A stretch of 64,000 bases of DNA from positions 17,434,501-17,498,500 of the forward strand of contig BSBN01000888.1 in the NCBI GenBank assembly GCA_027924645.1. The letters are read 5' to 3'. The DNA comes from Cunninghamia lanceolata. Its lineage: Eukaryota; Streptophyta; Pinopsida; Cupressales; Cupressaceae. Each line of letters starts with the position of its first letter. Position 1 is the first letter of the stretch. Under the pieces are notes generated by a model, which had not been told where the DNA came from, ran no database searches, and worked only from the letters and a program-made list of their open reading frames with translations. Below, in pieces: positions 1-11,639 of this stretch. The translations under genes and the position numbers were made by a program.

Positions 1-336
1 GTGTATATATATGTCATTATTTTATGTTATTTATAGATTATTACTAACATAGTGAGTTGTCATATTTTAATGGGATTGGGAGAATCTCCCTGATAATGGA
101 AAATTAATATATTTAATTTTTTTGGGTGAGTAGATTCCCGTAACAGAAAATCTTGGAGTGGGAATTTATTGAATTTGTCTATTTTTATGAAAAGAGGGAT
201 ATTTGTGGGGTTTTGGGTCTGTAATTTTGGGGGGGGAGGTCTTGTAGAAGAATATTTGGGGAAAGAGAGGAATTTAACCAGAGGAGGATTCTGAAGATTG
301 AAGATTATATCTGGGGTTGCATGGCAGGGCATTACA
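1..336 (+). repeat. Element A 5' LTR, right-hand part only
   Basis: This stretch aligns almost base for base with about 2870-3206, including a G-rich run, an A/G-rich segment and the terminal ggggcattaca-type end. The window begins inside the LTR, so roughly the first 900 bases are missing. Scattered substitutions and short indels between the copies indicate an old insertion. Confidence 0.88.
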
Positions 337-338
337 CT

Positions 339-352
339 TGGTATCAAAGGCT
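339..352 (+). other. Element A primer binding site (tRNA-Met type)
   Basis: The sequence tggtatcaaaggct starts two bases after the LTR end. It resembles the usual plant initiator-tRNA-Met primer site TGGTATCAGAGC with small changes. Its place and strand set the orientation of the element. Confidence 0.8.
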
Positions 353-1929
353 AGGTTGCAACACTAAGACCCCTGGAATGTGGTTGTTGCTCTAGGTTAA
401 GTGACTTTCTCATTGTGGTGAGTTGGTAATGGTACCTTTCACCTGTGTGCATTAGTATGACATTAGAAGGTTGATAAGTTTGCAGACTTTCTCTTTAAGA
501 AATGAATTCTTTATGCCCTGTTTTACTTATGTGTCTACGATATATACTTTCTTCTTCATTTCTGGAAATGTGATGTTATATCTAACAATATGCCTTTCCT
601 GAATGTTAGTGCTTGTTGTTTTGGTTGAGGCTTTGAGTTTTCCTTGTGGTCTCTAGTGTGTTATAAGAAAGAAGCATGGTTACTGTTACTGCATGTAATT
701 AAGTATTAGAATGATCTAATCATTTGGTGGCATCATGCATCATGAGTCATGTGGGTGTGTGATGTTGTCATATGTGGTATACCTTTACATAGTTGCTTAA
801 TAATCTATACCTAACTCCTAGTTGGTCATAACCTCATATGGAAGAATTGTTGCAATTTATGAAAGTTATCATTTTGTATGCCTGTGTGAGAACCGTGTGT
901 AGGAGATTGAATTGGAGTTTGCGATGGACCCATGAGATCATGAATGTGATAATGTAAGTTAATTAAAGCTTTGAATTATTCATGTGTGTGATATCATACA
1001 TTTCTTTTATATCTTCTTGCATAAGGAAGCAATTGCATATTTCCATAGCATAGTAAAATAAATTGTACTGTAATAAAGATCAAAGTTGTTAGTAAATAAG
1101 TAGCTACTGTGTTGTCTTAAATCTTTGTATAAATGATATTTAGAAATGAGAATGTAACTAACTTTATTGTCTGTGTATGGTGTACATTCTCTGATGCATC
1201 TTGGACCATGTATCCTTAAGTGTTGTGTAGCGGATACTCCCTTTTTGTGGCTGAAATTGGTCACATCATGATGTGAATTTGTTTTGTAATTTAGTTGTTT
1301 AGAATTTTTAATAGTTGGTTCATGTGTTGTTGGGGGTTAACAGTGACTTTTATTTCTTTGAAACTTCTTATGACAGGAGTGGTCACCAAAACACTTTTCT
1401 TTGTACTTGATTTATTGTTGGAAATTGTTGGCACTTTGTGACTTAAGGTTGGATTTGATTATTTCCCCACTTGGGTTTGCATTATTTTTAAAAAATTTAT
1501 GGAGACTATTTTGAATGTTTGTTTCTGTTGGCCCTATTTCATGTTAATTGTTGTTTCTATCATATTCATTTGAAACCTCTGATAGTATGTTTAAGGGAGG
1601 ACTCCACGAAGGATTGTACTTTGTAAGCTGATAAATAGTCAAAAGCATAGTGGAAATAAGATATGAGATGTATTTTTCCTTGATTATATGTGAATGCAGT
1701 TCTCTAAATCGTATGAAATTCTCAAAATATGTGTGATTAGATACAAGTAGATCACATGGTACGTATTAAAGGTAAAGAATTGATGTTCTTCTCGTCTTTA
1801 TTGAACGACTGTGCATGTCTTATGAATAAATGCTTGATATGGATGAGTATATTGGCAATAGAAAATTGCAATATTAATGTGTTATGTTTCCACCCTACTC
1901 TATGACTTCTAGGAGGAAGGACCAAGTTT

Positions 1930-1942
1930 TAGGGAGGGAGGA
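1930..1942 (+). other. Element A polypurine tract
   Basis: The purine run agggagggagga lies directly before the TGTAGTG start of the right LTR. This is the expected place for plus-strand priming. Confidence 0.8.
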
Positions 1943-3206
1943 TGTAGTGCCCCTCTATTCTCACCTTGGATGAGCAGGTGGTTAGGCTAAGGAGCATGAA
2001 GAAGAAGGTAAAATACTCAGAATACTTAGGGTATGATGGACATGTTGATGGTAGGCTTACTGTTAGGATGTAGTTGATGACACTCATTAATGCTTACTAT
2101 GATGACACTATTGATACTTTATGATTAGTACATTATGCTTATGTTGTGATCAATGATGGGTTAATTGAATATGTAGATTAGTTTTACTACATGATTTATG
2201 CGACTATCTGACTATGTGTTATCTGGTTGTTTAGTTACTAATGAAGTTGTTTAATGTGGATATTTGTGATGTGTTTTGTGAAGGGATAGTGTAGTATTAC
2301 ACATAATGAGTACCCTACTATGCTGCAATTCCTTGTCACTATGTGCCTATTTGGATAATTATATATATGTTTGTATTCAATACTTTTATTTGTTGCAGGT
2401 TGCAGGTAGCATACATTGACTCCACCTGAATTGGCAGGTCTAAGCGTGCCTTTATACCAATAGAAGTTGTGGAATGGAGATGACATGAGGTCCCTCAGTT
2501 GGTCAACATCCTCTATGACGATGAGTACTTAGTCATGGATTCTGTTAGTTTGATCAGATGGGCATGATTATCGAGTCCTTGTTGCTCTTTGGTATGAAGT
2601 CTTTGAGTCGTTTTGTTGATCTAATGTTTTATCAAGTAGATTATTAATCTATTTTGCAAGCAAATAACATTAGGTTTATAGTATATTAAATATTTTTCTA
2701 TGTTGTTAAATAAGTAATGTTCATTTTGAAATATTTTTTCAAATAATAATTAAATTTATGATTTTAATAAGTAATAATAATAATAATAAATAAATAAATA
2801 AATAAATAAATTATAGATAGTTAATATTATATCAAGTGAATGAATAATCTTGTGTGTGTGTGTCTATATATATATATAAGTCATTATTTTATGTTATTTA
2901 TAGATTATTATTAATATAGTGAGTTGTCATATTTTTATGGGATTGGGAGAATCTCCCTGATAATGGAAAATTAATATATTTAATTTTTTTGGGTGTGAGT
3001 GGATTCCTGTAATGAAAAATCTGGGAGTGGTAATTTATTGAATTTGTCTATTTTTATGAAAAGAGGGATATTTGTAGGGTTTTGGTCTTCAATTTTGGGG
3101 GGGAAGGTCTTGTAGAAGAAGATTTGGGGAAAGAGAAAGGAATTTAATGGGAGGAGGATTCTAAAGATTGAAGATTATATCTGAGGTTGCATGGCGGGGC
3201 ATTACA
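1943..3206 (+). repeat. Element A 3' LTR (complete, 1264 bp)
   Basis: It begins TGTAGTGCCCC just after the purine tract and ends ggggcattaca. Its last 340 bases match the left LTR fragment at the window start. Two simple repeats lie inside it. The five bases following it are taaag; the partner duplication cannot be seen. Confidence 0.88.
2772..2877. repeat. Simple repeats: (AAT)n/(AAAT)n, (TG)n and (TA)n
   Basis: An AAT run grading into AAAT occupies about 2772-2811. TG dinucleotides at 2851-2862 run into TA dinucleotides at 2865-2877. All lie inside the element A 3' LTR, and the TG/TA part has a shorter counterpart at the window start. Confidence 0.9.
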
Positions 3207-3844
3207 TAAAGCTTTTGTTAAAGTAATGCATATGTCTTTGCATGCATTGTTGGTACACAATGCTCTAGATGACATAATGTCTCTGGGGTAGTGTCATATG
3301 TACATATTTAGAGTGGATATATAGTAGTGTGACCAAGAGGCATTATGAAGGACACAACACTAGACACTCAAATGGCTAACATAATGGTTCCTTATATCTA
3401 TATCTTCTGTGAAGGGTATGACCACTTCCAAGTAGGAAGTTGTGTGGGGGACCACCAGTCTGTGGTTGGAGGAAAAGCACCCAGATGATGCTCTCCTTCC
3501 CAAGCATGAGACAAGCTGAGCCTTGTGAAGATAGATGTCGTATGTTCCAGATACAATGCTATTCATATTATTACTTGATAGTTAGTTATTATATATATTC
3601 TGATTTTTTATACCATGAGCATAGCTTTGTGCATGCATAGTGAAGGTCATTCACTAATGTGATGTAAATGTATATTGTAATTGTAAGTTTGTTTATATTC
3701 TAGTTTAGAATAACATGCTTAATTATTGAGATGATAATGATTCATTCTTGTTAACTCTAATTTGAATTGTCATGATGTATTCTAATTCTTGTTTAAGATG
3801 AATACATGTGTTAATTATTGAGTATTATGGAATGTGGTGTTACA
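3207..3844 (+). repeat. Element B: tail of the 5' LTR
   Basis: The stretch ends ggaatgtggtgttaca and is followed after two bases by a tRNA-Met-type primer site, so it is read as the right-hand end of a 5' LTR. The predicted 3' LTR of B begins TGTTACATTCC, whose inverted form fits this end. The upstream LTR part would lie beyond element A, outside the window. I could not find a convincing match to this tail downstream of 52724, so the identification rests on the primer site, the termini and the gag that follows. Confidence 0.6.
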
Positions 3845-3846
3845 TA

Positions 3847-3858
3847 TGATATCAGAGC
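3847..3858 (+). other. Element B primer binding site (tRNA-Met type)
   Basis: The sequence tgatatcagagc differs by one base from the common tRNA-Met primer site and lies two bases after the LTR end at 3844. Confidence 0.8.
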
Positions 3859-4589
3859 TATCAGGTTCAATACATGGTCCTATGAGCTCACTACTTGATG
3901 ATCACTTTTTATGCAATGTTAACATATGCTAATGATTGGATGTTCTATGCTAGAATGGTAAGAATTAGAACATCCTGAAAGAAGGTAACAAAACATGGAT
4001 GTTACCTACATTATAAAAAGGTCTTGAGGAAACAAGCCTCAAGAATGAGAAGACTTGAATAGACTAGCTACTTAGTAGGAGCATGGTTGACTAATGAGGA
4101 GACCTTCGTTGATGCCATGAAACACATCAAGCAGGAGTTAAAGAAAGTAGTTAGGATTACTACCCCTAACTCTATTGATGCATCAATAGAACCGTTTGCA
4201 CCTAAAGCACCAGCTGTGGAAAATAATCCTAGGGATTACAATGTATCGAAGGAGGTTGTGGAAGTGTACTTGCATGTACCTCCACCTCCTAAAACTAAAT
4301 GATAAATCTCAAGGTTGAGAAATGAATATGGGAAGTTATCCCAACTATAAATGACTTGCAATAGCAAGCTGGAAACAAAATTTTGTAATTTTGATGTATT
4401 ATATGTAAGCTAATGAAAAATAATACAATTGAAAAATCCTGACAATCTTTCCTCTCTTGTTAAAGATTATGTGCATGAGAATAGATTTGTATTATGAATG
4501 AATTCAATGACATGGAAAAATCATTCCATGATTAACCTACAAACTTTAGGAAGAAGTAGATTGCAACAAAGGTTTAGATAAGAACCAGG
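3859..4589 (+). other. Element B untranslated leader with small open frame 4087-4302
   Basis: About 730 bases separate the primer site from the likely gag start. An open frame of 71 codons at 4087-4302 encodes a lysine- and proline-containing peptide that I do not recognise. It may be a chance open frame or a remnant of leader coding sequence. Nothing else is apparent here. Confidence 0.4.
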
Positions 4590-4719
4590 ATGGGAGATAG
4601 CCAGGATGAAGAGCAACCTTCAGAACACTGTGAAACTAAACTTGACTAGATTATTGCCTTGCTTCAAGAGACAAGAGTAGGAGTAGGAACTCTCAAACAA
4701 GAAGTCAGGGGTCAGTAAG
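4590..4719 (+). pseudogene. gag: Element B gag, N-terminal piece
   Basis: An ATG at 4590 opens a frame starting MGDSQDEEQ, interrupted by a TAG, that runs to the insertion point of element C at 4719. After the GTAAG duplication, gag-type coding resumes at 41234. A frameshift near 41280 is needed to reach the main gag frame. The N-terminal domain is acidic and weakly conserved, so the assignment depends on position between the primer site and the gag core. Confidence 0.55.
4715..4719. repeat. Target site duplication of element C, left copy (GTAAG)
   Basis: The five bases gtaag directly precede the TGTACACTC start of the left LTR of C. The identical gtaag follows the right LTR at 41229-41233. 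Confidence 0.93.
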
Positions 4720-5357
4720 TGTACACTCAAAATCGTGACTCCAGTTGCCGGGGTTTGTCTAGTCAAATTTCAACATGCACACAGGCCCTTTCCCTCCTTG
4801 CCACAAGACAGTTCACCACATCATTCTTGCTCATGTGGATGTAGCCAATCGAGAGGAGGCAAGACACAATGGGGTCTGGCTTGTTAGAGACCTAGACTCA
4901 CAAAGGGGGTTCGGGAAGTTCTGTGGCCTTTGTTGTTGTCCATTTTGTTGAATATTTCTCTTAATTGATGTGGTCGTTGAAATAACCCTATTACCCGAAG
5001 GGTCACTGGTCTCTCTTCATCTGTTTGGATCCCTTGAATTCCACCTTTGTGTGGGCAATTGGTTGTTTTTATTGATGGCTTCTAATGTTTCTATGTCTCT
5101 AAAAAATGCTATGTGTAATCGTAATTGCCTAATTTCTTCAATCAACAAGAGAACAAATGGCTCCTCTTGTGGTCGAATATGTGTCTGTTATTGAGTTTGT
5201 GGATGCAACTCCTCAATCTCATCGCAGATAGCTCTTACCCACTCTCCTCGTACTCCTAAACACATTTGTGAATCAGGATAGAGGGAATTGTATAGTTGCT
5301 AACTAGATCTAGGGTTTTGACCTAGGGTTTTGTTTGACCTAGGTTTTGACTTTTGTT
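4720..5357 (-). repeat. Element C 3' LTR, first segment
   Basis: This matches 38910-39547 along its whole length. It begins tgtacactcaaaatcg and is broken at 5357 by insertion of element D; the match resumes at 17071. Confidence 0.92.
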
Positions 5358-6217
5358 TGATGAAGGGGGTAAATCGTAAAACACACAACAACAAAAATTG
5401 CATAATATAAAATCAAACTTTCTTTATTAATTTGAACAACCTATTACATTACAAAAGCTCAAATACAATAAGAGGAATCAACCCTCCACACGCTGTAACA
5501 CATTACAGCTTCCTCTCACAAGACTCTGAAATCATCTACCATCTGTAACCCCAAATTTGCTAGGGTTTCTATTTCCCACCTATTCTTGACTCTACACTTT
5601 CCCCCTTAACTCTCCTACTGCCCAGGGTTCCCAAAATAATCATAAATAGCACTTTTTGGTAGCCTCCAGCTAAAATTTGAAATTTGCAACTCCCTCCAAA
5701 AGTAGGTCAACTTCTAGGAAGCATAACTTTTGATCCATGTGTCTAATTGATGAACCATTTTAAGTACCGAAAATATCATCATATGAACTATCACACTGGA
5801 AATCTGTCAACTTTTTAGGACGTTTTGGGATGTTTTAGTGCCTCATATCTCGTTTTAGAAAATTTTAGGGGCTTTTCAGAAAATAGAAACTTTAATATCT
5901 TTCAGTTCACAAATGATCTTTGCATGATTCCTTCGCCAAAGGTCTTGTATTTTAGTTATGAAGCTTTCTGTAAGTTTCTACTTCAATCCATGCCCAAATG
6001 GAAACTTTTGTAAAATGGCAGTTAAACTTTCCAAAAGAGGCAGGTTGTTATTTTTAGCAGTCTGAATAAAACTGAAAGTCCTACATCATTATTTAGGAGA
6101 TTATGGAACCAGAAAGACTAATTATCAAAAATAATGAAAATAACTACAATGATTTTGAATTAACTTCTTTTTGGGTAATGCAAGATTGTCTTTCCACCAC
6201 TAGATGCTCCTGCATCA
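5358..6217 (-). repeat. Element D LTR 1 (left)
   Basis: It begins tgatgaagggggtaaat and ends agatgctcctgcatca. It aligns with the two other D LTRs throughout, with many substitutions. In element orientation this is the terminal 3' LTR. It lacks the acatagaaaatagaact stretch shared by LTRs 2 and 3 near their starts, so it is the more divergent copy. Confidence 0.92.
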
Positions 6218-6765
6218 GACACATAGGGTAATTTGAGAAGTGACCCTGTCACGTCTCAGGGGTTTGTGTAAGGAAAACCTAAATGGTCAACCTCTACCTT
6301 AGACAACTAAGAAGAATCTTCAAAATGCCTTCCTTTCCATTTCACTAGATATTCTTCATATTACCTATTCTGATTACTTCTTCCCACATGGCTATCCAAG
6401 ATCTCTTCTATCTCCTCCATTGAAGTAGATGCTGGAATACTCCTCTATTATTGTGTTGGTCCATCCTCTATGCCACCTTCATGATATTCTGTTAAATCAA
6501 CAATGTTGAACACAGGGGAAATATTGATCCCACTCGGCAACTCTACCTCATATGCATTTCTTGAATCGTGCTTCTTTAGGATTTTGCACGGTCCAAATTT
6601 CTTCATTTTTAACTTATTGTATGTTCCAATTGGGAACCTTTCTTTTCTCAAGTGAACCATGACTTCATTTCCTACCTGGAATTCCTTATATCTCCTCTTA
6701 TGATCTACCTTAGCCTTGTATTGAATATTCATTTTATTAATATGCTTTCTCACCTCTTCATGCAA
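6218..6765 (-). pseudogene. pol: Element D copy 1: integrase C-terminus and chromodomain
   Basis: The open frame 6448-6765 encodes a basic integrase C-terminal module with [11 protein letters not shown] and VFNIVDL motifs. Further down the same strand, about 6340-6425, lies a chromodomain remnant (EEILDS, then EYLVKWKG) with a stop codon in it. Coding then runs almost to the LTR, leaving no clear purine tract. A chromodomain behind the integrase is the hallmark of chromoviruses, where it is thought to guide integration to marked chromatin. Confidence 0.8.
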
Positions 6766-6779
6766 ATTCTTCAGGGGTT

Positions 6780-7578
6780 GTGCAAAGTCTTCGGCCTCGA
6801 CACTTGTCTTTTCTCCTTTGTCCAGCTTCCTTAACTCTGAAGCATTTCTTGGACTATTTTCATATACAATCTAGAATGGTGATTTACTAGTACTCCTATT
6901 GATAGAATTGTTGTAAGAAAATTCTACCTGTGGTAAAATCAAATCCTATCCCTTGGGCTTATCTCCTACTAAGCATCGTAGCAACTTACCCAAACTCCTA
7001 TTCACCACTTTGGTCTGTCGATCAGTCTGTGGATGGTGCGCAAAATTGAACTTCAAATCTATCTTCAACTTCTTCCACAATATCCTCTAGAAATAACCAA
7101 CAAACCTGGTATCTCAATCTGAAGCTATGCTCTTTGGTAGACCGTGTAATATTACCACCTCCCTAGAAAATAACTCTGTAATATGAATAGCATCATTAGT
7201 CTTATTGCAAGGAATAAAAGGTGCCATCTTCAAGAATCTGTCCACCACCACAAAAATGGAATCATGTCATCTCTGTGTCCTTCGTAAACCAAGAACAAAA
7301 TCCATACTAATATCATACCATGGCTTCTACGGTACAAGTAATCGCTGATATAGCCCTGTATTCTAATTTGTTCCTTTTTCCATCTGACACAGTCTACAAC
7401 TATGGCCAATAATAATTTTCACCAATAATAGTAATGGTCTTATCTCAACCAAAGTGTCCAGCCAATCCTCCACTATGCTTCTCCTTAATCAGGTTCTCTC
7501 ATGGAACTCCTTAGAATGCACAACTAGCTTCCTCTAAACAACATGCCATCTTGGATTATGAAATCCAACCATTTTGTC
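6780..7578 (-). pseudogene. pol: Element D copy 1: integrase zinc and catalytic domains, decayed
   Basis: The stretch aligns with copy 2 at 12120-13075, but no long open frame survives. Relative to copy 2 it lacks about 27 bases near 7395 (between two acaact repeats) and about 45 bases near 7600, where copy 2 continues into the zinc-binding region. The strand-transfer core is still recognisable by nucleotide match with copy 2 but is inactive. Confidence 0.7.
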
Positions 7579-8935
7579 CTATCCAAAGTAATAGGTTCCA
7601 AACAAGCTTTTGAATTCATCATACCCAACAACCTCTATCTTCATTTCTGTCGACAAATTTTGCCTTCTACTCAAGGCATCTGCAACTCTGTTGGACTTCC
7701 CACTCCTGTGATTCAAAACAAAAGTATAACTCTGCAAAAACTCAACCCATTTGAAGTGCCTTTGATTTAACTTTCCTTGACTATTAAGATACTGCAAATG
7801 CTGATGATTAGTATATAAAACAAAATCTTTTGGCAACAAATAATGTCTCCATTTCTTCAAAGCTTGAACTATTGCATAAAAATCCTAATCATAAACAAAA
7901 TACTTTTTATTGGTATCATTAAGCTTCTCACTAAAATAGGCAATAAGCTTACCTTCTTGACTCAAAATAGCTCATATACCATACCACTAGCATTACAATC
8001 TACCTAAAATACATTATTGAAATCTGGAAGTGCCAAAATAGGTTGTTCTATGACTTTCTGCTTCAATGTATCAAAGCTTTTGTCTGCTCCTTTAGTCCAT
8101 CCAAACTCTTTTCTATCCCCTCTCATTAGGGGTACACAAATACTACTAAAATTCCTGATAAACTTTCTGTAAAAACTTGCCAAACCATGAAAAGATCATA
8201 CCTCTGTGGCACTCTTTGGAGTAGGCCATTCAATGATAGCCCTCACCTTCTCTAGGTCCATCTTAAGACCTTCTGAGACAACAATCCTAGGTATACCAAA
8301 TCCTTCTTTGCAAAACTACATTTCTTCAGATTGATCAACAACTTCTCCTCCCTCAGCTTCTTGAAAATCTTCTAGTATGCATTATATGCTCATCCCATGT
8401 CTTACTGAAAATCAAAATATCATATAAATAAATAATATCAAAAATTCTTTCAATACCTCGTTCATGAGCCGCATGAATGTGCTTAGTGCATTGGTTAGCC
8501 CAAATGGCATGACTAACCACTCATACAAACCTTCCTTTGTGTTGAAGCCTATCTTCCACTCATCTCCTTCTCTGATACAAATCTGGTGATACCCGCTCTT
8601 CATGTCAATCTTCCTGAAGTACTTGGCTCCACTCAAACAATCCATTATGTCATCCATTCTTTACAATGTAAACATGTACTTGATCATTATCATATTGATG
8701 GCCCAAGAATCTGTACACATTCTCTATTCACCAACTTTCTTTGGTGCTAGTACTGTAGGTACCCCACATGGACTTAGGCTCTCCCTTATCAGTCCCTTCC
8801 TTAATAGCTCTTGAACTTGTCTGTTCATCTCTACACTCTCTGCAGGAGACATTCTATGGGCTGCCTTATTTGACAAACTAGCTCCTGGTATCAAATCCAT
8901 TTTGGTGACTTATCTACCTCATCGGTGGTAAACCT
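7579..8935 (-). pseudogene. pol: Element D copy 1: reverse transcriptase and RNase H
   Basis: The frame 8412-8657 carries [10 protein letters not shown] and PFGLTNA, standard reverse transcriptase motifs. The catalytic YLDD box expected next is destroyed: an indel near 8420 shifts the frame and ends the protein with IYMIF. The connection and RNase H end are at 7579-7860, with ALSRR just before the integrase spacer. The first RNase H acidic region is scrambled by indels compared with copy 2. Confidence 0.8.
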
Positions 8936-8939
8936 TCTG

Positions 8940-9560
8940 GTACATTATCAGAGATAATATCTTGAAATTGTTCTAACATTTATGAGACTTCTGCTAGTAT
9001 ATCTTCACATTTCTCTTGATGAATCTTAGGAATCAATGGAAAGCAATGATGCTCATGCTTCATACCCTCTAAAAATTTTCTACCATCTACCAAGCAAATT
9101 CTGACAATACTACATACCTTTTTGTCCACCTCCTTCAAGGGCTTCAACTTATGATGAACTCCATCCTTTTCTAGGGAGTATGTATTTGCATGGCCATCAT
9201 GGATAGTGCTCCTATCATATTGATAGGACCTCCCCAATAGCATATGACATGCATGCATCGGTATGATATCACACAACACCTCATCATGGTATTCCCCATT
9301 CTTAAGCTTCACTAAACATTGCTAATTGACCAAAGCTCTGTGGTCCTTCTACAACCATGCAATCTGATATGGATGTGGATGCTTTCTTCTTGTCAACTTC
9401 AACTTGTCAACTATCTCCTCTAAACCAAGATTGTCAGTGCTTCCACTATAAATAATAATATCACAACACTTACCTTCACAATTGCACCTTGTGCAGAATA
9501 AACTCTTCCTCTAATTTGGTTATTTCTCCTCATTCAACAAAGTTCTTCTGACAACTAGGG
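8940..9560 (-). pseudogene. pol: Element D copy 1: aspartic protease
   Basis: The frame 8980-9312 contains HDEVLCDIIPMHACHMLLG, the second half of a plant gypsy retropepsin, followed by a linker toward the reverse transcriptase. The expected DSGS active site reads YSGST in the translation near 9450, so the catalytic aspartate is lost. Confidence 0.7.
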
Positions 9561-10656
9561 TTTTTACCCATTCAACATCTTCAGAGTGCTTAGATTGTGC
9601 ATCTTCATTGACATGTGCAACTCATGTATTACCTTCAGGTCTTCTATTTGTCCTTCCTTGATGTTCCTACATACATACATTGTAAATAGGTTCCTTTGAA
9701 ACCTGCTCTTCCTGGTCCTTGCATAGGTCTACCTCTTCCTTTTCCTCTTTGCTCACCATTGTTCTGGTCACGAGGGCAATAGGTATTATCTCCTCTCTTA
9801 TTTTGACTGGTGCCAGCTTCTTCACTTTTCCTTGAATCTTCATTTCAGCCCCATAGGGTCTTCCACCAGTCCTTTTGTCTTGACCTCTTCCCCTTTGCTT
9901 GCTGTCAAATCTTTTATTCAGCTTCTCTTCATTCTTCAGGGAAAACTAGTATGCTTCTTCTATGGTGGTCATTCTGACCAAGTTTAGCTCCTCTTGAATA
10001 GTTGGCCTCAACCCATTAATGTAATGGGCTACCTTCTCCTTGTTCACCTCTGCATGGCCTATCCTAATAGTAATCTTATAAAACTCTTCCATATACTCCT
10101 TAATAGACTTGATACCTTGCTTCAGTCCATCCAGCTTCTTCAACAACTCCATCTCCACAGGAATGAACTACTTTAGATTCTCCACCATCCGATCCCATCT
10201 GGTGATCTTTCCTTTTCCTCTTCTATTCCTCTATAATTGGACCTCCTTCCACCAAATACTAGCATGGCCCTTCAACTTTGTTTTTGAAAACTTGACCCGA
10301 TCTGGGTCCTCCACATCTTCATTTTCAAAATACTCCTCCATATCATTGATCCAATCAATAATCTATTCTAGATTCAAATCTCTAGAATATGTAGAAGTTT
10401 TGATCTTGGGCCTCTTTTTGATCTTTAAAATGGCCCTCAACAACCTAACTTCTGCAGAATCTCCTATAGCTTCTTGTTCTTCCTCGGATAGCTCTTCTTC
10501 ATCTTCATCCTCGCTTTCTTTTCTTATTCTTGGATCAAACCCTCTTCATAGCTCCTCTTGCAATGCATCGATTTGCCTTTGCAGGGATCTAAAACCATAT
10601 TCCATCAAAGCATTCCTCACAATACAATTTCTTCGTGGAGGCATCTTGATCTCCAT
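9560..10656 (-). pseudogene. gag: Element D copy 1: gag
   Basis: The likely start is the ATG at 10656 (MEIKMPPRRN), about 90 bases from the LTR and matching the start in copy 2. An acidic segment follows, then a capsid-like region containing KKLDGLKQG and AHYINGLRP. The zinc knuckle has lost its first cysteine (YLQC in place of CFQC). Several in-frame stops break the frame. Confidence 0.78.
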
Positions 10657-10745
10657 AGTAAACCCACAACCTCAAGTCCTAGTGCAAATGGCCTCATAGT
10701 CAGTGATCTATCTACACACTAAGGAACCCTTGTGTTAATACCACT

Positions 10746-11617
10746 TGATGAAGGGGGTAAATCATAAAACACATAACAAAACAAATTGCACATAGAAAAT
10801 AGAACTATCTTTATTGATTTGAAGAACTTATTACATTACAGAAGCTCAAATACAATCAAAGGAATTAACCCTCCATAGGTTGCAACACATTACAACTTCC
10901 TCTCACAAGACTCTGGAATCATCTGCCATATGTAACCATAAATCTGCTAGGGTTCCTATTTCCCACCTATTCTTGACTCTACACTTTCCTCCTTAACTCT
11001 CCTACTGCCCAGTGTTTCCAAAATAGTCATAAATAACACTTTTTGGCGACCTCCAGTGAAATTTTGAAATTTGCAAGTCCCTCCAAAAGTAGGTCAACTT
11101 CTGGGAAGCATAAGTTTTGATTCGAGTGTCTGATTGACGAACTGTTTTAAGTACTAAAAAGCTTGTGATGTGAACTATCACACCAGAAATCTGTAAATAG
11201 ATTTTCGTCAACTTTTTGGGATGTTATGGAATGTTTTATGCCTCATATCATGTTTAAAAAAATTTCAAGGGCTTTTCAGAAAATAGAAACTTTAATATCT
11301 TTCATCTCACAAATGATCTTTTCCTGATTCCTTCACCAAAGGTCTTATATTTTAGTTATGAATCTTTCTATAAGTTTTTGATTCAATTCGTGCCCAAATG
11401 CATAGTTTCCTAAAATGGCAGTTAAAGTTTTCAAAATAGGTAGGTTGCTATTTTTAGTAGTTTGAAAAAAACTAAAAGTCCTACATCATTATTCAGGAGA
11501 TAATGGAACCAGAAACACTAATTATGGAGAGAAATGGATACAACTGCAATGATTTTGAATTAACTTCTTTTTAGGTGATGCAAGATTGCCCTTCCTCCAC
11601 TAGATGCTCCTGAATCA
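10746..11617 (-). repeat. Element D LTR 2 (middle, shared)
   Basis: It begins tgatgaagggggtaaatc and ends agatgctcctgaatca, with a slightly decayed terminus. It serves both as 5' LTR of copy 1 and 3' LTR of copy 2. It resembles LTR 3 more than LTR 1 near its left end. The primer site beside it (toward 10735) is degraded to a tggtattaacac-like sequence. Confidence 0.92.
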
Positions 11618-11639
11618 AACACCCAGGGTAATTTGAGAA

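Larger units (their letters stand above)
337..1942 (+). other. Element A internal region without recognisable coding sequence
   Basis: There are 1.6 kb between primer site and purine tract. No plus-strand open frame of useful length exists, and I see no zinc knuckle, protease, reverse transcriptase or integrase motif on either strand. Minus-strand open frames here look like chance. Such an element would need proteins supplied in trans by a relative. Confidence 0.7.
1..3206 (+). mobile_element. Element A: non-autonomous LTR retrotransposon, left end outside window
   Basis: Two long direct repeats (1-336 and the end of 1943-3206) flank a 1.6 kb internal stretch. The right copy has the classic termini TGTAGTGCCCC and GGGGCATTACA, which are near-perfect inverted repeats. 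A tRNA-Met-like primer site follows the left LTR and a purine tract precedes the right one, so the element is on the plus strand. No gag or pol similarity is visible inside. That makes it a non-autonomous element (LARD-like in size) or one whose coding part was lost. It abuts the 5' LTR tail of element B and probably inserted into that LTR, but the left target duplication lies outside the window. Confidence 0.85.

Noticed and set aside
60..347. Minus-strand open frame of 95 codons at the window start
   Set aside because: It lies inside the element A LTR, opposite to the element's direction, and has low-complexity content without a domain.
10109..10699. Plus-strand open frame of 196 codons, serine-rich
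   Set aside because: It is the reverse-strand shadow of the D copy 1 gag, whose acidic codons read as serine and leucine on the other strand.
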